This document shows positions 28,019 through 36,544 of a DNA stretch of 64,000 nt, one piece after another (the stretch's first letter is position 1; every line of letters begins with the position of its first letter). Origin of the DNA: Leifsonia shinshuensis (GTDB lineage: Bacteria; Actinomycetota; Actinomycetes; Actinomycetales; Microbacteriaceae); NCBI RefSeq assembly GCF_013410375.1, contig NZ_JACCFL010000001.1:620001-684000 (forward strand). Direction: 5' to 3'. A model generated the notes under the pieces. That model worked only from the letters and a program-made list of their open reading frames with translations, did no database searches and was not told the DNA's origin. Made by a program: the position numbers and the translations under genes.

Positions 28019-29536
28019 ATGACGCAGGAATATTCCCGGCCGGACTCCGCCGCACCCGAACGCGGAGCCGACCCTCGCGGGGGCGAAGACAAGCACGCAC
28101 TGCAGGCGGACGGGGTGAGCGCCGCCGGCTCCATCGTGATGGCCGTGGCGGGCAGCGCTCCCGCGTACTCGATCGCAGCCACCACCGCGACGCTCGTGGG
28201 CGCCGCAGCGCTCGGCGCGCCGGCCGCACTGCTCTGGTGCGGCCTCCCGATGCTCGGCATCGCGTGGGCGTTCCTCTATCTCGGTCGCGCCGACGTGAAC
28301 GCCGGAGCCACCTACTCGTGGGTCGCCCGGGCCCTCCACCCCATCCTCGGCTTCCTGTCGGGCTGGGCGCTGGTCATCTCGGCGACGATCTTCATGGTCG
28401 CGGGAGCCCTCCCGGCCGGTGCGATGACGGTCACGCTGTTCGCGCCCGACCAGGCGAACAATGCCTGGCTGATCACCGGCGTCGGTGCGATCTGGTTCCT
28501 CGTGATGGCGGCGTGCGTCCTGTTCGGCGTGCACGTGACCGCGCGGGCGCAGTGGATCATGTCGGTCATCGAGGTCGGCATCCTCATCCTCTTCGCCGTG
28601 CTGATGATCGTCCGTGCCGCGACGAGCAGCCACGCCGGCCCGAACTTCTCGTGGGACTGGCTGGGCTTCAGCCACCTGACCGGCCAGGGCGTCTTCGTCT
28701 CGGCCGCGCTGATCGCCGCGTTCTACTACTGGGGCTGGGACGTCTCCTCGAACCTCAACGAGGAGACCAAGGACGGCCACAAGAACGCGGGCTCCGCCGG
28801 CATCATCGGCATCGTCATCGTGTTCCTGCTGTTCGAGATCTTCACGATCGCGACGCTCATCATGCTGCCGTCGAAGACCATCGAGAACAACAGCGCCAAC
28901 ATCCTCTCGGTCCTCGGCGACGCCGTCTGGCCGGGCATCGGCGGCAAGATCCTCGTCGTGGCCGTCGCGCTGTCCACCATCGCGACGCTGGAGACCACGC
29001 TCATCCAGGTGACCCGCACGCTGTTCGCCATGGGCCGCGACCACACCATCCCGAAGGCGTTCGGCCGCATCCACCCGCGCTGGCGGACCCCGGCGTTCGC
29101 GACCCTGGTCGTCGTCGGCGTCTCGATCATCCTGTTCGTCGGCTCCAACCTGCTCGGCTCGGTCGGGCAGATCATGACCAACGCGATCGCGTCGATCGGC
29201 ATGCAGATCGCTTTCTACTACACCCTCGCGGGCGTCGCGGTGGTGGTCGCCTACCGCCGCGTCCTGTTCAAATCGGTGAAGAACGCCCTTCTGATCTTCC
29301 TCTGGCCGCTGGCGGGCGCGATCTTCATGGGCGTGATCTTCGTGATGGGGATCACGCAGAACACCCCGATCGTGAACGTCCTCGGCGTCGGCCTGATCGC
29401 AGTGGGCATCATCCCGCTTGTGCTCTTCTACCGGAAGGGCAAGGAGTACTACACCCGCCGCCCGCTCGAGCTCCCCGCGGAGCTCGACGCGAAGGCGCCG
29501 GCGAACATCGACGACAGGGACCCTGCCGCGCTCTGA
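28019..29536 (+). CDS. APC-family amino acid/amine permease
   Basis: A 505-residue transporter with 12 to 14 hydrophobic helices. Helix 1 has the APC unwinding motif region (SIVMAVAGSAPAYSIAATTA), helix 6 reads AAFYYWGWDVSSNLNEETKDG, typical of amino acid-polyamine-organocation permeases, and ATLETTLIQVTRTLFAMGRD (in helix 8) is also characteristic. Both tails are hydrophilic. The substrate is probably an amino acid or amine. Transcribed alone: its own promoter lies upstream and a strong terminator downstream. Confidence 0.88.
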   Translation: MTQEYSRPDSAAPERGADPRGGEDKHALQADGVSAAGSIVMAVAGSAPAYSIAATTATLVGAAALGAPAALLWCGLPMLGIAWAFLYLGRADVNAGATYSWVARALHPILGFLSGWALVISATIFMVAGALPAGAMTVTLFAPDQANNAWLITGVGAIWFLVMAACVLFGVHVTARAQWIMSVIEVGILILFAVLMIVRAATSSHAGPNFSWDWLGFSHLTGQGVFVSAALIAAFYYWGWDVSSNLNEETKDGHKNAGSAGIIGIVIVFLLFEIFTIATLIMLPSKTIENNSANILSVLGDAVWPGIGGKILVVAVALSTIATLETTLIQVTRTLFAMGRDHTIPKAFGRIHPRWRTPAFATLVVVGVSIILFVGSNLLGSVGQIMTNAIASIGMQIAFYYTLAGVAVVVAYRRVLFKSVKNALLIFLWPLAGAIFMGVIFVMGITQNTPIVNVLGVGLIAVGIIPLVLFYRKGKEYYTRRPLELPAELDAKAPANIDDRDPAAL

Positions 29537-29568
29537 ACCCGAATCGAGCGCGGTCCTGACCCGACCCG

Positions 29569-29617
29569 ACGCGACCGCCGAGCATCCTCCCACCCCTGGG
29601 ATGCTCGGCGGTCGCGT
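29569..29617 (+). terminator. Strong terminator of the APC permease gene
   Basis: Bases 29569-29587 pair perfectly with 29599-29617 (19 bp) followed by TTTGCG. Loop of 11 bases. Confidence 0.85.
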
Positions 29618-29658
29618 TTGCGCTGCCGGCGCGTCGGCGCCCGAAGTTCGACAACGCG

Positions 29659-29664
29659 TAGAGT
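29659..29664 (+). promoter_or_regulatory. -10 hexamer TAGAGT, leaderless start of copper-cluster membrane protein
   Basis: TAGAGT with a 7-base gap to ATG 29672. Confidence 0.55.
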
Positions 29665-29671
29665 GGGGGCC

Positions 29672-30325
29672 ATGAGTGCGCGCGGATCCCGGGTCGTCCG
29701 CGGCTTCGCGGCCGCCGGCGTCGCCACCCTCGTCGCCGCGCTCTTCCACATGGCGGGAGGCGGCCAGGCGCCCAGCGCGCTGGCCCTCACGCTCAGCCTG
29801 GTCTTCTCGTCCCTCGCGAGCATCGTCCTGGTCGGCAGGCGGGTCGCGCTGTGGCGGCTGGCGCTCGCCGTGCCGGTCAGCCAGTTCCTCTTCCACGCGC
29901 TGTTCACGCTGAGCCCGTCCGCGACCTTCAGCGGGATGCCGGCGGACGGCCACCTCCACGCGGGGATGCACCTGACGCTGGTGCCCGGCTCCGCGGTGGC
30001 GTCCGCGGGGATGGCGCCCGCGGGGATGATCGCGGGCCCAACCTTCCTCGGCGAGGACGCGGGGATGTGGCTGGCCCACGCCGCTGCCGCCGCCCTCACC
30101 ATCGCGGTGCTGCTGCGCGGCGAGCGCACCCTCCTCGCGGTCGCACGTTTCGCGTTCTTCCGGCTCACCCGGTTCGCCGATCGCGTCGCCGCCGTCGCGC
30201 CCGCGCCGCTGCGACGCGTCGCCACGCCGATCGACACCGTCCCCGCGAGCCTGCGGGGCGTGGACGCGCTGATCGGCTCGCTCCGGCACCGGGGTCCTCC
30301 GCGGGTGGTGGTCCCGGCCGGCTGA
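29672..30325 (+). CDS. His/Met-containing membrane protein of the YcnI-CopC cluster
   Basis: A 217-residue protein with four or five hydrophobic helices (about 10-30, 35-55, 60-82, 128-150). Histidines and methionines cluster near membrane segments: LFHMAGG, FLFHALF, and GHLHAGMH, followed by SAGMAPAGM. I do not recognise a named family. The residue pattern and the position 84 bases before ycnI suggest that it binds or moves copper, but this is inference. The basic C-terminus should be cytoplasmic. ATG 29672 is supported by the TAGAGT hexamer. Confidence 0.72.
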   Translation: MSARGSRVVRGFAAAGVATLVAALFHMAGGGQAPSALALTLSLVFSSLASIVLVGRRVALWRLALAVPVSQFLFHALFTLSPSATFSGMPADGHLHAGMHLTLVPGSAVASAGMAPAGMIAGPTFLGEDAGMWLAHAAAAALTIAVLLRGERTLLAVARFAFFRLTRFADRVAAVAPAPLRRVATPIDTVPASLRGVDALIGSLRHRGPPRVVVPAG

Positions 30326-30409
30326 GCGTTCGCTCGTCGCGTCCGGGACAGAGGCAGCTCACTTCCCTCCCACCCGGCCGCCGTCGCGGCCGAGAAACCG
30401 GACGAAACC

Positions 30410-31195
30410 ATGAACAGCACTTCCGCGCGCACGCACGCGCTCCACACCCGCACCCGCACGCTCGGCCTCGCCGGCGCGGCCTCGGTCGCCGCGATCGCTC
30501 TCGCGCTGGCGTCCCCGCTCGCCGCCAGCGCGCACGTCACCGTCGGCCCGAACCAGGCCGCCTCGGGCAGCTACGCCACCCTCACCTTCAAGGTCCCGAC
30601 CGAGTCGGCGACCGCCGGCACGGTGAAGCTGGAGGTCGACCTGCCGACCGACACCCCGCTCGGCTCCGTCTCGTACCAGCCCATCGCCGGGTGGAGCACG
30701 CAGGTGGTCACCGAGAAGCTCGCCACACCGATCAAGACCGACGACGGAACGGTCACCGAGGCGCCGATCAAGGTCATCTGGACGGCCGCGTCCGGAGTTC
30801 AGATCGCGCCCGGCCAGTTCCAGCAGTTCGTCATCTCCGCCGGCGCGATGCCCGACACCGGCCGCATCGTGCTCCCGACCCACCAGTTCTACTCGGACGG
30901 CACCGTCGTGAACTGGGACGAGAAGACACCGGCCTCCGGCGCCGAGCCGGAGCACCCGGCTCCGACGGTCTACATCAACGACGCGCCCCCTGCCGCGAGC
31001 GGGTCGTCCGGCGTGCTGGCCACCTCCGGAGCCGCGCCGTCTCCCGCCAGCGCCGCGGCGTCGCCGGGCGCGGCCGCGGTCGCGATCGGCCTCGGGATCG
31101 GCGGGCTCGCGCTCGGCGCCATCGCGCTCGTCGTCGCCGTGTTCGCGGCGACCCGGCGTCCGCGGGCGGCCGCACCGGTATCGTCGGAGAAGTGA
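30410..31195 (+). CDS. YcnI-family (DUF1775) copper-binding protein, membrane-anchored
   Basis: A 261-residue exported protein. The signal peptide is cleaved before H42 (AASA/HVTVGPNQ), giving the free N-terminal histidine that coordinates copper in the YcnI family. The DUF1775 domain covers about 42-185 and contains TFKVPTES, LEVDLPTD and GRIVLPTHQFYSDGTVVNWDE. An Ala/Ser/Pro linker and one membrane helix with a basic end (ATRRPRAA) anchor it. Its TGA overlaps a GTG at 31192 upstream of copC, so the two are probably coupled. It likely passes copper to CopC or to an oxidase assembly pathway. Confidence 0.9.
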   Translation: MNSTSARTHALHTRTRTLGLAGAASVAAIALALASPLAASAHVTVGPNQAASGSYATLTFKVPTESATAGTVKLEVDLPTDTPLGSVSYQPIAGWSTQVVTEKLATPIKTDDGTVTEAPIKVIWTAASGVQIAPGQFQQFVISAGAMPDTGRIVLPTHQFYSDGTVVNWDEKTPASGAEPEHPAPTVYINDAPPAASGSSGVLATSGAAPSPASAAASPGAAAVAIGLGIGGLALGAIALVVAVFAATRRPRAAAPVSSEK

Positions 31196-31197
31196 CG

Positions 31198-31860
31198 ATG
31201 CCCCGTGCGACCACCCGCCTGCTCGCCGGGCTCGGCGGCGTCCTGGCCGCGGCCGCGCTGGCGCTGGCGCCCGCCGTCGCCGCGAGCGCGCACGACTACC
31301 TGGTGCAGACGTCGCCCCAGAGCGGCGCCACCCAGACCGACCCGCTCGACCAGGTGAAGCTGACCTTCAACGACCGGGTGCTCGACCTGGGCGGCGACGG
31401 ATCGTCGGCGATCCTCCGGGTGGTGGACGGCTCCGGCCGGCACTTCGAGACGGGCTGCCCTGCCATCCTCGACACCACGGTCTCGGCCCCGGTCGCGCTC
31501 GGCGCGGCGGGCGCGTACACGGTGGACTGGCAGGTCGTCTCGGCGGACGGCCACACGGTGTCCGGGTCCTACGGGTTCACCTACCGGCCGCCCGCGGGGA
31601 CGTCCGCCGCTCCCGGCAGCTCCGCACCCGGCTGTGCGAAGTCGGGTGCGACGGCCCCCGCGGCCGCGGCGCCGACCTCGACCGCGTCGACCGCCGTGCC
31701 CACCAAGGCGGGCGACGACAACCTCGGTCTGGTCATCGGCATCGCGGTCGGCATCGTGGTGCTGGCTCTGATCGGCGTCGCGATCGTGGTGCTGACGGCG
31801 CGGAGGCGGCCGTCGGCAACGGAGGAGTCCGCGCCCGACACGCCGTCCGACCGCAGCTAA
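31198..31860 (+). CDS. CopC-like copper resistance protein, membrane-anchored
   Basis: A 220-residue exported protein. Signal peptide to residue 31 ([14 protein letters not shown]); the mature protein starts with H32. The CopC fold follows, with [12 protein letters not shown] and the Cu(II)-site segment [17 protein letters not shown] (D118, H120). The Met-rich Cu(I) site of two-site CopC proteins is absent, so this is the Cu(II)-only type. A Thr/Ala/Pro linker and a C-terminal helix with RRRPS follow. ATG 31198 is chosen because GGAG lies 8 bases upstream; GTG 31192, which overlaps the ycnI stop, is only 2 bases from it. No CopD domain is fused or adjacent. Confidence 0.88.
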   Translation: MPRATTRLLAGLGGVLAAAALALAPAVAASAHDYLVQTSPQSGATQTDPLDQVKLTFNDRVLDLGGDGSSAILRVVDGSGRHFETGCPAILDTTVSAPVALGAAGAYTVDWQVVSADGHTVSGSYGFTYRPPAGTSAAPGSSAPGCAKSGATAPAAAAPTSTASTAVPTKAGDDNLGLVIGIAVGIVVLALIGVAIVVLTARRRPSATEESAPDTPSDRS

Positions 31861-31886
31861 CGGAGGACTCCGGCCCCTCCCTCCGT

Positions 31887-31940
31887 CCGAACTCCTCCGT
31901 TCTCCCCGGCGCCGCCCGGCGCGGGAACGGAGGAGTTCGG
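31887..31940. terminator. Perfect 16-bp inverted repeat after copC
   Basis: Bases 31887-31902 pair perfectly with 31925-31940; the 22-base interior can add a 5-bp GCGCC/GGCGC stem. It lies between converging copC and the gene at 32017. Confidence 0.75.
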
Positions 31941-31965
31941 CCGTGCTGCGCCGCCGATCTCCTCC

Positions 31966-32010
31966 GCTGGCTGCTCCGCAGCGGCGTGTCGGCCGGGATC
32001 TCCTCCGCTG
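31966..32010. repeat. 14-bp direct repeat GATCTCCTCCGCTG
   Basis: Exact copies at 31966-31979 and 31997-32010, 31 bases apart. The CTCCTCCG word also occurs in the adjacent inverted repeat. The second copy almost reaches the stop of the next gene. Confidence 0.6.
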
Positions 32011-32016
32011 CCGACG

Positions 32017-32385
32017 TCAGGAACGGGGACGCTCGGCGCGCGAGTCGTCGCGCGCCCGCTTCTTCGGCCCCGGCGCATCCAGGAGCGAGAGCCAGAAGAG
32101 CAGGCTGAGCAGGCCGAAGATCAGCAGCGCCAGCGCCAGGTCGGTCCACTCGAACGGGATGAACGTGCCGTCGATCGACATGACCAGCACGGTCTCCACG
32201 ATCCCGAAGACCAGGAAGAACAGCCCCAGCAGCGTCCGCGTCACCCGGACCCGGCCGCGCCGGTGCACCTCTACGCGCCGCAGCTCGACCATGAGGGTCA
32301 GCAGGAGCAGGGGGAGGATCTGCGCGAGCGTGGCGGCGGTCGGACCGTCCAGCAGCACCACACGCGCGTCCAACGGGTCGATCAT
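32017..32385 (-). CDS. Hypothetical small membrane protein, 122 aa
   Basis: I do not recognise a family. Three hydrophobic segments are visible (about 15-33, 50-70, 80-102), with a basic loop between the first and second ([15 protein letters not shown]) and a charged, basic C-terminus ([16 protein letters not shown]). This places the loop and tail in the cytoplasm. ATG 32385 is supported by TAGCCT 7 bases upstream. It is divergent from clpB and lies next to the HAIR site, so it could also respond to HspR. Confidence 0.65.
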   Translation of the reverse strand: MIDPLDARVVLLDGPTAATLAQILPLLLLTLMVELRRVEVHRRGRVRVTRTLLGLFFLVFGIVETVLVMSIDGTFIPFEWTDLALALLIFGLLSLLFWLSLLDAPGPKKRARDDSRAERPRS

Positions 32386-32392
32386 GAGTGTC

Positions 32393-32398
32393 AGGCTA
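32393..32398 (-). promoter_or_regulatory. -10 hexamer TAGCCT, leaderless start of small membrane protein
   Basis: TAGCCT with a 7-base gap (GACACTC) to ATG 32385, 33 bases from the clpB HAIR site. Confidence 0.5.
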
Positions 32399-32417
32399 GT
32401 GCAGTCCGGAATACCTC

Positions 32418-32447
32418 TGGCAGAACCAAACTTGAGCTTAGTAGACT
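32418..32447 (+). promoter_or_regulatory. Candidate clpB promoter
   Basis: TGGCAG (32418-32423) and TAGACT (32442-32447) with an 18-base spacer. The -10 lies inside the HAIR site. Confidence 0.45.
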
Positions 32448-32451
32448 CAAC
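32431..32451. promoter_or_regulatory. HAIR operator (HspR site) upstream of clpB
   Basis: CTTGAGC-N7-ACTCAAC, matching the HspR consensus at 12 of 14 arm positions. It overlaps the likely promoter, 35 bases before clpB. Confidence 0.92.
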
Positions 32452-32485
32452 TTTGTCACAGGACTTCGAAAGGAAACCCAGGAGT

Positions 32486-34639
32486 ATGGCGAACATGCAG
32501 GGCGCCCCCTCCACGCAGGAGGACGCGAAGAGCGCGCTCGAACAGTACGGCATCAACCTCACCGAGATCGCCAAGAGCGGCAAGCTCGACCCCGTCATCG
32601 GGCGGGACGCCGAGATCCGCCGCGTCAGCCAGGTGCTGACCCGGCGCACCAAGAACAACCCGGTGCTCATCGGCGAGCCCGGCGTCGGCAAGACCGCCGT
32701 CGTCGAGGGGCTCGCGCAGCGCATCGTCGCCGGCGACGTCGCCGACTCGCTCAAGGGCAAGCAGCTCGTGGCCCTCGACCTCTCGGCTCTGGTCGCCGGC
32801 GCGATGTACCGCGGGCAGTTCGAGGAGCGGCTGAAGGCCGTCCTCAAGGAGATCAACGACGCCGAGGGCGAGATCATCACCTTCGTCGACGAGCTCCACA
32901 TCCTGATGGGCGCCGGCGGCGGGGAAGGCTCCGTCGCGGCCTCCAACATGCTCAAGCCCATGCTGGCCCGCGGCGAGCTGCGCCTGATCGGCGCCACCAC
33001 GCTCAACGAGTACCGCGAGTTCATCGAGAAGGACGCCGCGCTGGAGCGCCGCTTCCAGCAGGTCTACGTCGGCGAGCCCAGCGTGGAGGACACGGTCGCC
33101 ATCCTGCGCGGCCTCAAGGGCCGCTACGAGGCGCACCACGGGGTCACCATCGAGGACTCCGCACTGGTCGCCGCCGCCTCCCTCTCCAACCGCTACATCA
33201 CCGCGCGCCAGCTGCCGGACAAGGCGATCGACCTGATCGACGAGGCCGCCAGCCGCCTCAAGATGGAGATCGACTCCGCCCCGGTGGAGATCGACACCCT
33301 GCAGCGCCAGGTCGAGCGCATGAAGCTGGAGGAGTTCGCGCTCAAGAAGGAGAAGGACGACGCGAGCAAGGACCGCCTCCAGCAGCTCCGCGAGCGCCTG
33401 CAGGAGCAGGAGGCCACCCTCGAGGAGCTGCAGGAGCGCTGGCGCGCCGAGAAGGCCGCGCTCAACCGCGTGGGCGAGCTGCGCTCCCAGCTGGAGGAGG
33501 CCAAGACCCGCCGCGACCTCGCGCTGCGCGACGGCCGCTACCAGGAGGCGTCCCGCATCGAGTACGAGACCATCCCGAACATCGAGCGCGAGCTGGCGGA
33601 GGCGGAGCAGGCCGAGCACAGCCACCCGCGCATGGTGAACGAGCAGGTCACCGCCGACGACATCGCCGCCGTCGTCGCCGCGTGGACCGGCATCCCGGTC
33701 GACCGGCTCACCCAGGGCGAGACCGAGAAGCTGCTGAACCTGGAGTTCGAGCTTGGCCGCCGCATCATCGGCCAGAAGAAGGCCGTGCAGGCGGTCGCCG
33801 ACGCGGTGCGCCGCACCAGGGCGGGCATCTCCGACCCGGGCCGCCCGACCGGTTCGTTCCTGTTCCTCGGCCCCACCGGCGTCGGCAAGACCGAGCTGGC
33901 GAAGGCGCTCGCCGCGTTCCTGTTCGACGACGAGAAGGCGATGGTGCGCATCGACATGAGCGAGTACGGGGAGAAGTTCTCCGTCTCGCGGCTCGTCGGC
34001 GCCCCTCCCGGGTATGTGGGCTACGAGCAGGGCGGCCAGCTCACCGAGGCCGTGCGGCGCCGTCCGTACTCGGTCATCCTGCTGGACGAGGTCGAGAAGG
34101 CGCATCCCGAGGTGTTCGACGTGCTGCTGCAGGTGCTCGACGACGGCCGGCTGACCGACGGTCAGGGCCGGACGGTCGACTTCCGCAACACGATCCTGAT
34201 CCTGACCTCCAACCTGGGCAGCCAGTACCTGGTCGACCCGACCCTGAACGAGATCGAGCGCGAGGAGGCCGTGCTGCAGATGGTGCGGCAGGCGTTCAAG
34301 CCCGAGTTCGTCAACCGGCTGGACGACATCGTCGTGTTCTCGGCGCTGACCCAGGAGGAGCTCGGCGAGATCGTGGAGCTCAACATCGACCGGCTGATGC
34401 GCCGGCTCGAGGAGCGCAGGCTGGAGCTGGCGGTCACGCCGGACGCGCGGCGCTGGCTGGCCGAGCGGGGGTACGACCCGATCTACGGCGCGCGTCCGCT
34501 GCGCCGGCTGATGCAGCGGGAGATCGAGGACAGGCTCGCCACCGAGCTGCTCGCGGGCGAGATCCGCGACGGCGACACGGTGCGGGTCGACCTGGACCCT
34601 TCCGGCGAGCGCCTGGCCGTCGCCCCCGTCCGCGAGTAG
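32486..34639 (+). CDS. clpB: Disaggregase ClpB lacking the N-terminal domain
   Basis: A 717-residue Hsp100 that works with DnaK to pull proteins from aggregates. Two AAA+ modules are complete: Walker A GEPGVGKT (63-70) and GPTGVGKT (462-469), with Walker B segments IITFVDELH and [11 protein letters not shown]. Between them is the ClpB-type middle coiled coil ([19 protein letters not shown] and following), and the C-terminal D2-small domain ends [14 protein letters not shown]. The usual 140-residue Clp-N domain is replaced by about 20 residues, as in the short ClpB isoform. ATG 32486 may be replaced by ATG 32495, which has a better-spaced GGAG. The HAIR site upstream places it under HspR. Confidence 0.95.
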   Translation: MANMQGAPSTQEDAKSALEQYGINLTEIAKSGKLDPVIGRDAEIRRVSQVLTRRTKNNPVLIGEPGVGKTAVVEGLAQRIVAGDVADSLKGKQLVALDLSALVAGAMYRGQFEERLKAVLKEINDAEGEIITFVDELHILMGAGGGEGSVAASNMLKPMLARGELRLIGATTLNEYREFIEKDAALERRFQQVYVGEPSVEDTVAILRGLKGRYEAHHGVTIEDSALVAAASLSNRYITARQLPDKAIDLIDEAASRLKMEIDSAPVEIDTLQRQVERMKLEEFALKKEKDDASKDRLQQLRERLQEQEATLEELQERWRAEKAALNRVGELRSQLEEAKTRRDLALRDGRYQEASRIEYETIPNIERELAEAEQAEHSHPRMVNEQVTADDIAAVVAAWTGIPVDRLTQGETEKLLNLEFELGRRIIGQKKAVQAVADAVRRTRAGISDPGRPTGSFLFLGPTGVGKTELAKALAAFLFDDEKAMVRIDMSEYGEKFSVSRLVGAPPGYVGYEQGGQLTEAVRRRPYSVILLDEVEKAHPEVFDVLLQVLDDGRLTDGQGRTVDFRNTILILTSNLGSQYLVDPTLNEIEREEAVLQMVRQAFKPEFVNRLDDIVVFSALTQEELGEIVELNIDRLMRRLEERRLELAVTPDARRWLAERGYDPIYGARPLRRLMQREIEDRLATELLAGEIRDGDTVRVDLDPSGERLAVAPVRE

Positions 34640-34683
34640 CGGGCCGGGGCGGCGCCGCCGCGATCAAGACCCGGCCGGGGCGG

Positions 34684-35220
34684 TCAGGACCGAGCCGGGT
34701 AGACCCCCTGCAGCGCGATGACGTAGTTCAGCGCGACTGAGGGCTGCAGGTTGTTGTGCGGCTGGGAGCCTCCGGCGGCCGCGAAGGCGCCGGGGTTGAG
34801 CGGGACCGGGCCCGGCGCGGTCGGGCTGCCGTACGCCGCCTCGGTGAGGCGGCCGACCCGCGGCTCGGCGAACGCGGCGCCGGACGGGCTCCCCGTCGTG
34901 CCGGGCGCCGGCACGGCGAGCACGCCGTGGGTGTGTGCAGGCAGCTCGCTCTGGAGCAGCGCCAGCTGGGCGACCCCGCCCTGCTCGCCCTCGGCGTAGT
35001 CCTCGCCGTAGTTGCTCTGGCCGAAGCCGAGCGGCGTGTTGCCCTGCAGGTTCGGCAGTGCGAAGTTCGAGGTGCCGTTGCCGCCGTACGTCGTCCCGAG
35101 CAGCGAGAACAGGGCGACGTTCTGCGAGATCGGCAGCAGCTGTCCCGCGCAGAACGCCCAGCCTGTCGGTGCGAAGGTGAAGGCGACGAGGCGGATCTCG
35201 CCGACGAACTGATCTGACAT
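34684..35220 (-). CDS. Phage-tail-collar-domain protein (microcystin-dependent-protein-like), paralogue 3
   Basis: A 178-residue protein with a tail-collar fold. It opens FVGEIRLVAFTFAPTGWAFC, then AGQLLPISQNVALFSLLGTTYGGNG (split) and FALPNLQGNTPLGFG, with ELPAHTHGV in the middle and GGSQPHNNLQPSVALNYVIALQG at the end. No signal peptide. It is the last gene of the six-gene operon 34684-37445; AGGAG precedes its ATG, and 8 bases separate it from paralogue 2. Similar collar trios occur outside prophages in many bacteria; their function is unknown. Confidence 0.88.
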   Translation of the reverse strand: MSDQFVGEIRLVAFTFAPTGWAFCAGQLLPISQNVALFSLLGTTYGGNGTSNFALPNLQGNTPLGFGQSNYGEDYAEGEQGGVAQLALLQSELPAHTHGVLAVPAPGTTGSPSGAAFAEPRVGRLTEAAYGSPTAPGPVPLNPGAFAAAGGSQPHNNLQPSVALNYVIALQGVYPARS

Positions 35221-35228
35221 CGGGTCTC

Positions 35229-35726
35229 CTAGTTCTGCGAGGGGAAGATGCCCGTGAGCGCGATGGCGAACTGGACGGTCAGGTACGGGGCGGTGTTCTC
35301 GTGCGGCTGGTTGCCGCCGACGGTGGAGACCGTGGTCGGGTTCATCGCCACCGACGCCGTCTGGCCGTAGGCGGCCTTCCCCGGCTGGGCCAGCGCGACG
35401 GTCCCGCTCGGGACGGTCGCTGTCGCGGTCGCGGCGACGGACGCCCCGTGCACGTGGGCCGGCATCTCCTGGACCGTGAGGGTGTGCGCGTACTCGCCGA
35501 ATCGCAGCCCGAGCGGATACGCCGTCCCCACGCCGACCGGCACCCGGCCCTGCAGGTCCGGGAGGCCGAACGTGCGGATTCCGTCGCCGCCGTAGTTCGT
35601 GCCGAGCAGCGCGAACAGCGCCTGGTTCTGGTTGATCGGCAGCAGCTGGCCGTTGCACTGCGCCCAGCCCTTCGGCGCGAAGTTGAAGCTCATCAGGCGG
35701 ATCTCGCCCAGGTACGGTATGCCCAT
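35229..35726 (-). CDS. Phage-tail-collar-domain protein, paralogue 2
   Basis: A 165-residue paralogue with the same architecture: YLGEIRLMSFNFAPKGWAQC, NGQLLPINQNQALFALLGTN, FGLPDLQGRVPVGVG, EMPAHVHGA and GGNQPHENTAPYLTVQFAIALTG. The central linker is Ala/Thr-rich. GGAG lies 7 bases before ATG 35726. The three paralogues differ mainly in the region between the HxHG motif and the C-terminal strand, where a binding surface might vary. Confidence 0.88.
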   Translation of the reverse strand: MGIPYLGEIRLMSFNFAPKGWAQCNGQLLPINQNQALFALLGTNYGGDGIRTFGLPDLQGRVPVGVGTAYPLGLRFGEYAHTLTVQEMPAHVHGASVAATATATVPSGTVALAQPGKAAYGQTASVAMNPTTVSTVGGNQPHENTAPYLTVQFAIALTGIFPSQN

Positions 35727-35738
35727 GCGGTGCTCCGA

Positions 35739-36248
35739 TCAGGTCTGCGACGGGAAGACGCCGAAGGCCGAGATGATGAATCCGACGGCGAGGTAGGGCT
35801 GGCGGTTCTCGTGGGGCTGCGAGCCTCCGGCGAAGGAGAGCTGCTGCGGCGCGAGGGCGACGGTCGGGTCGACGGCGCTGTACGGCACGTCCGCCCAGCC
35901 GGCGGGGAACGCGTTCGCCGCGTTCGCCGTGGTCGCGCTCGCGGCCGCCTGCGGGGTGTGCGTGTGCCGGGGGATCTGCATCGTGAAGAGGGTGACGGAG
36001 GGCGACCCGCCCTGCTGCCCGATCGAGAAGGTCGCGCCGGGACCGCTGCCCTGGTGCACGGGGAACCGACCGCGCAGGTCCGGCAGCTGGAAGGTGCTGG
36101 TGCCGTCGCCGCCGTAGGTCGTGCCGATCAGGTTGAAGAGAGTGGGGTACTGATCGATCGGCAGCACGCTGCCGTCGCAGAAGAACCATCCCACCGGTGC
36201 GAAGTTGCCGGCGAACATGCGGATCTCGCCGACGTAAGGCTGGCTCAT
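35739..36248 (-). CDS. Phage-tail-collar-domain protein, paralogue 1
   Basis: A 169-residue paralogue: YVGEIRMFAGNFAPVGWFFC, DGSVLPIDQYPTLFNLIGTT, FQLPDLRGRFPVHQG, IPRHTHTPQ and GGSQPHENRQPYLAVGFIISAFG. Its ATG overlaps the stop of the DUF6916-like gene (ATGA), so translation is coupled to it. It is followed after 12 bases by paralogue 2. Confidence 0.88.
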   Translation of the reverse strand: MSQPYVGEIRMFAGNFAPVGWFFCDGSVLPIDQYPTLFNLIGTTYGGDGTSTFQLPDLRGRFPVHQGSGPGATFSIGQQGGSPSVTLFTMQIPRHTHTPQAAASATTANAANAFPAGWADVPYSAVDPTVALAPQQLSFAGGSQPHENRQPYLAVGFIISAFGVFPSQT

Positions 36249-36544
36249 GGGGTCTCCTCGTCGCGATCGGTGAAGACGGCGTCCAGCGTCAGCGCGTCGT
36301 CGCTGCGCCCGGACGGGACCAGGAAGACGTCCTCCGCGATCCCCGGGCCGGTGAGGGCGTAGGTCTGCTGCCCGACCTGCGCGTCCGGCGCGGCGGTGAA
36401 CGAGAGGGCGTACGAGACCCAGCCGGCCGAGCCGGTCACGTCGCTCACGCGGGAGAGCACGAGCTCGTGCGTCGTCCCGTCCGGCGCCGTGGCGCGGAAG
36501 GGCCGCCCGGCGGCCGCGCTCCAGCCGGCATGCCCGGCCGTCAT
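36245..36544 (-). CDS. DUF6916-like protein
   Basis: A 99-residue beta-rich soluble protein. The pattern RPFRA..DGTTHELVLSRVSDV, YALSFTA, QQTYALTGPGIAEDVFLVPSG and DALTLDAVF matches the DUF6916 type found next to tail-collar genes. It overlaps both neighbours by 4 bases (ATGA): the GNAT gene upstream and collar paralogue 1 downstream. It may assist folding or assembly of the collar proteins, which is inference from context. Confidence 0.7.
   Translation of the reverse strand: MTAGHAGWSAAAGRPFRATAPDGTTHELVLSRVSDVTGSAGWVSYALSFTAAPDAQVGQQTYALTGPGIAEDVFLVPSGRSDDALTLDAVFTDRDEETP

Noticed and set aside
34684..36248. Prophage or tail-like bacteriocin remnant, suggested by the tail-collar domains
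   Set aside because: No other phage or tail gene is present within the window; the operon is intact, coupled and flanked by housekeeping genes. Cell-encoded microcystin-dependent-protein-like collars are known outside phages.
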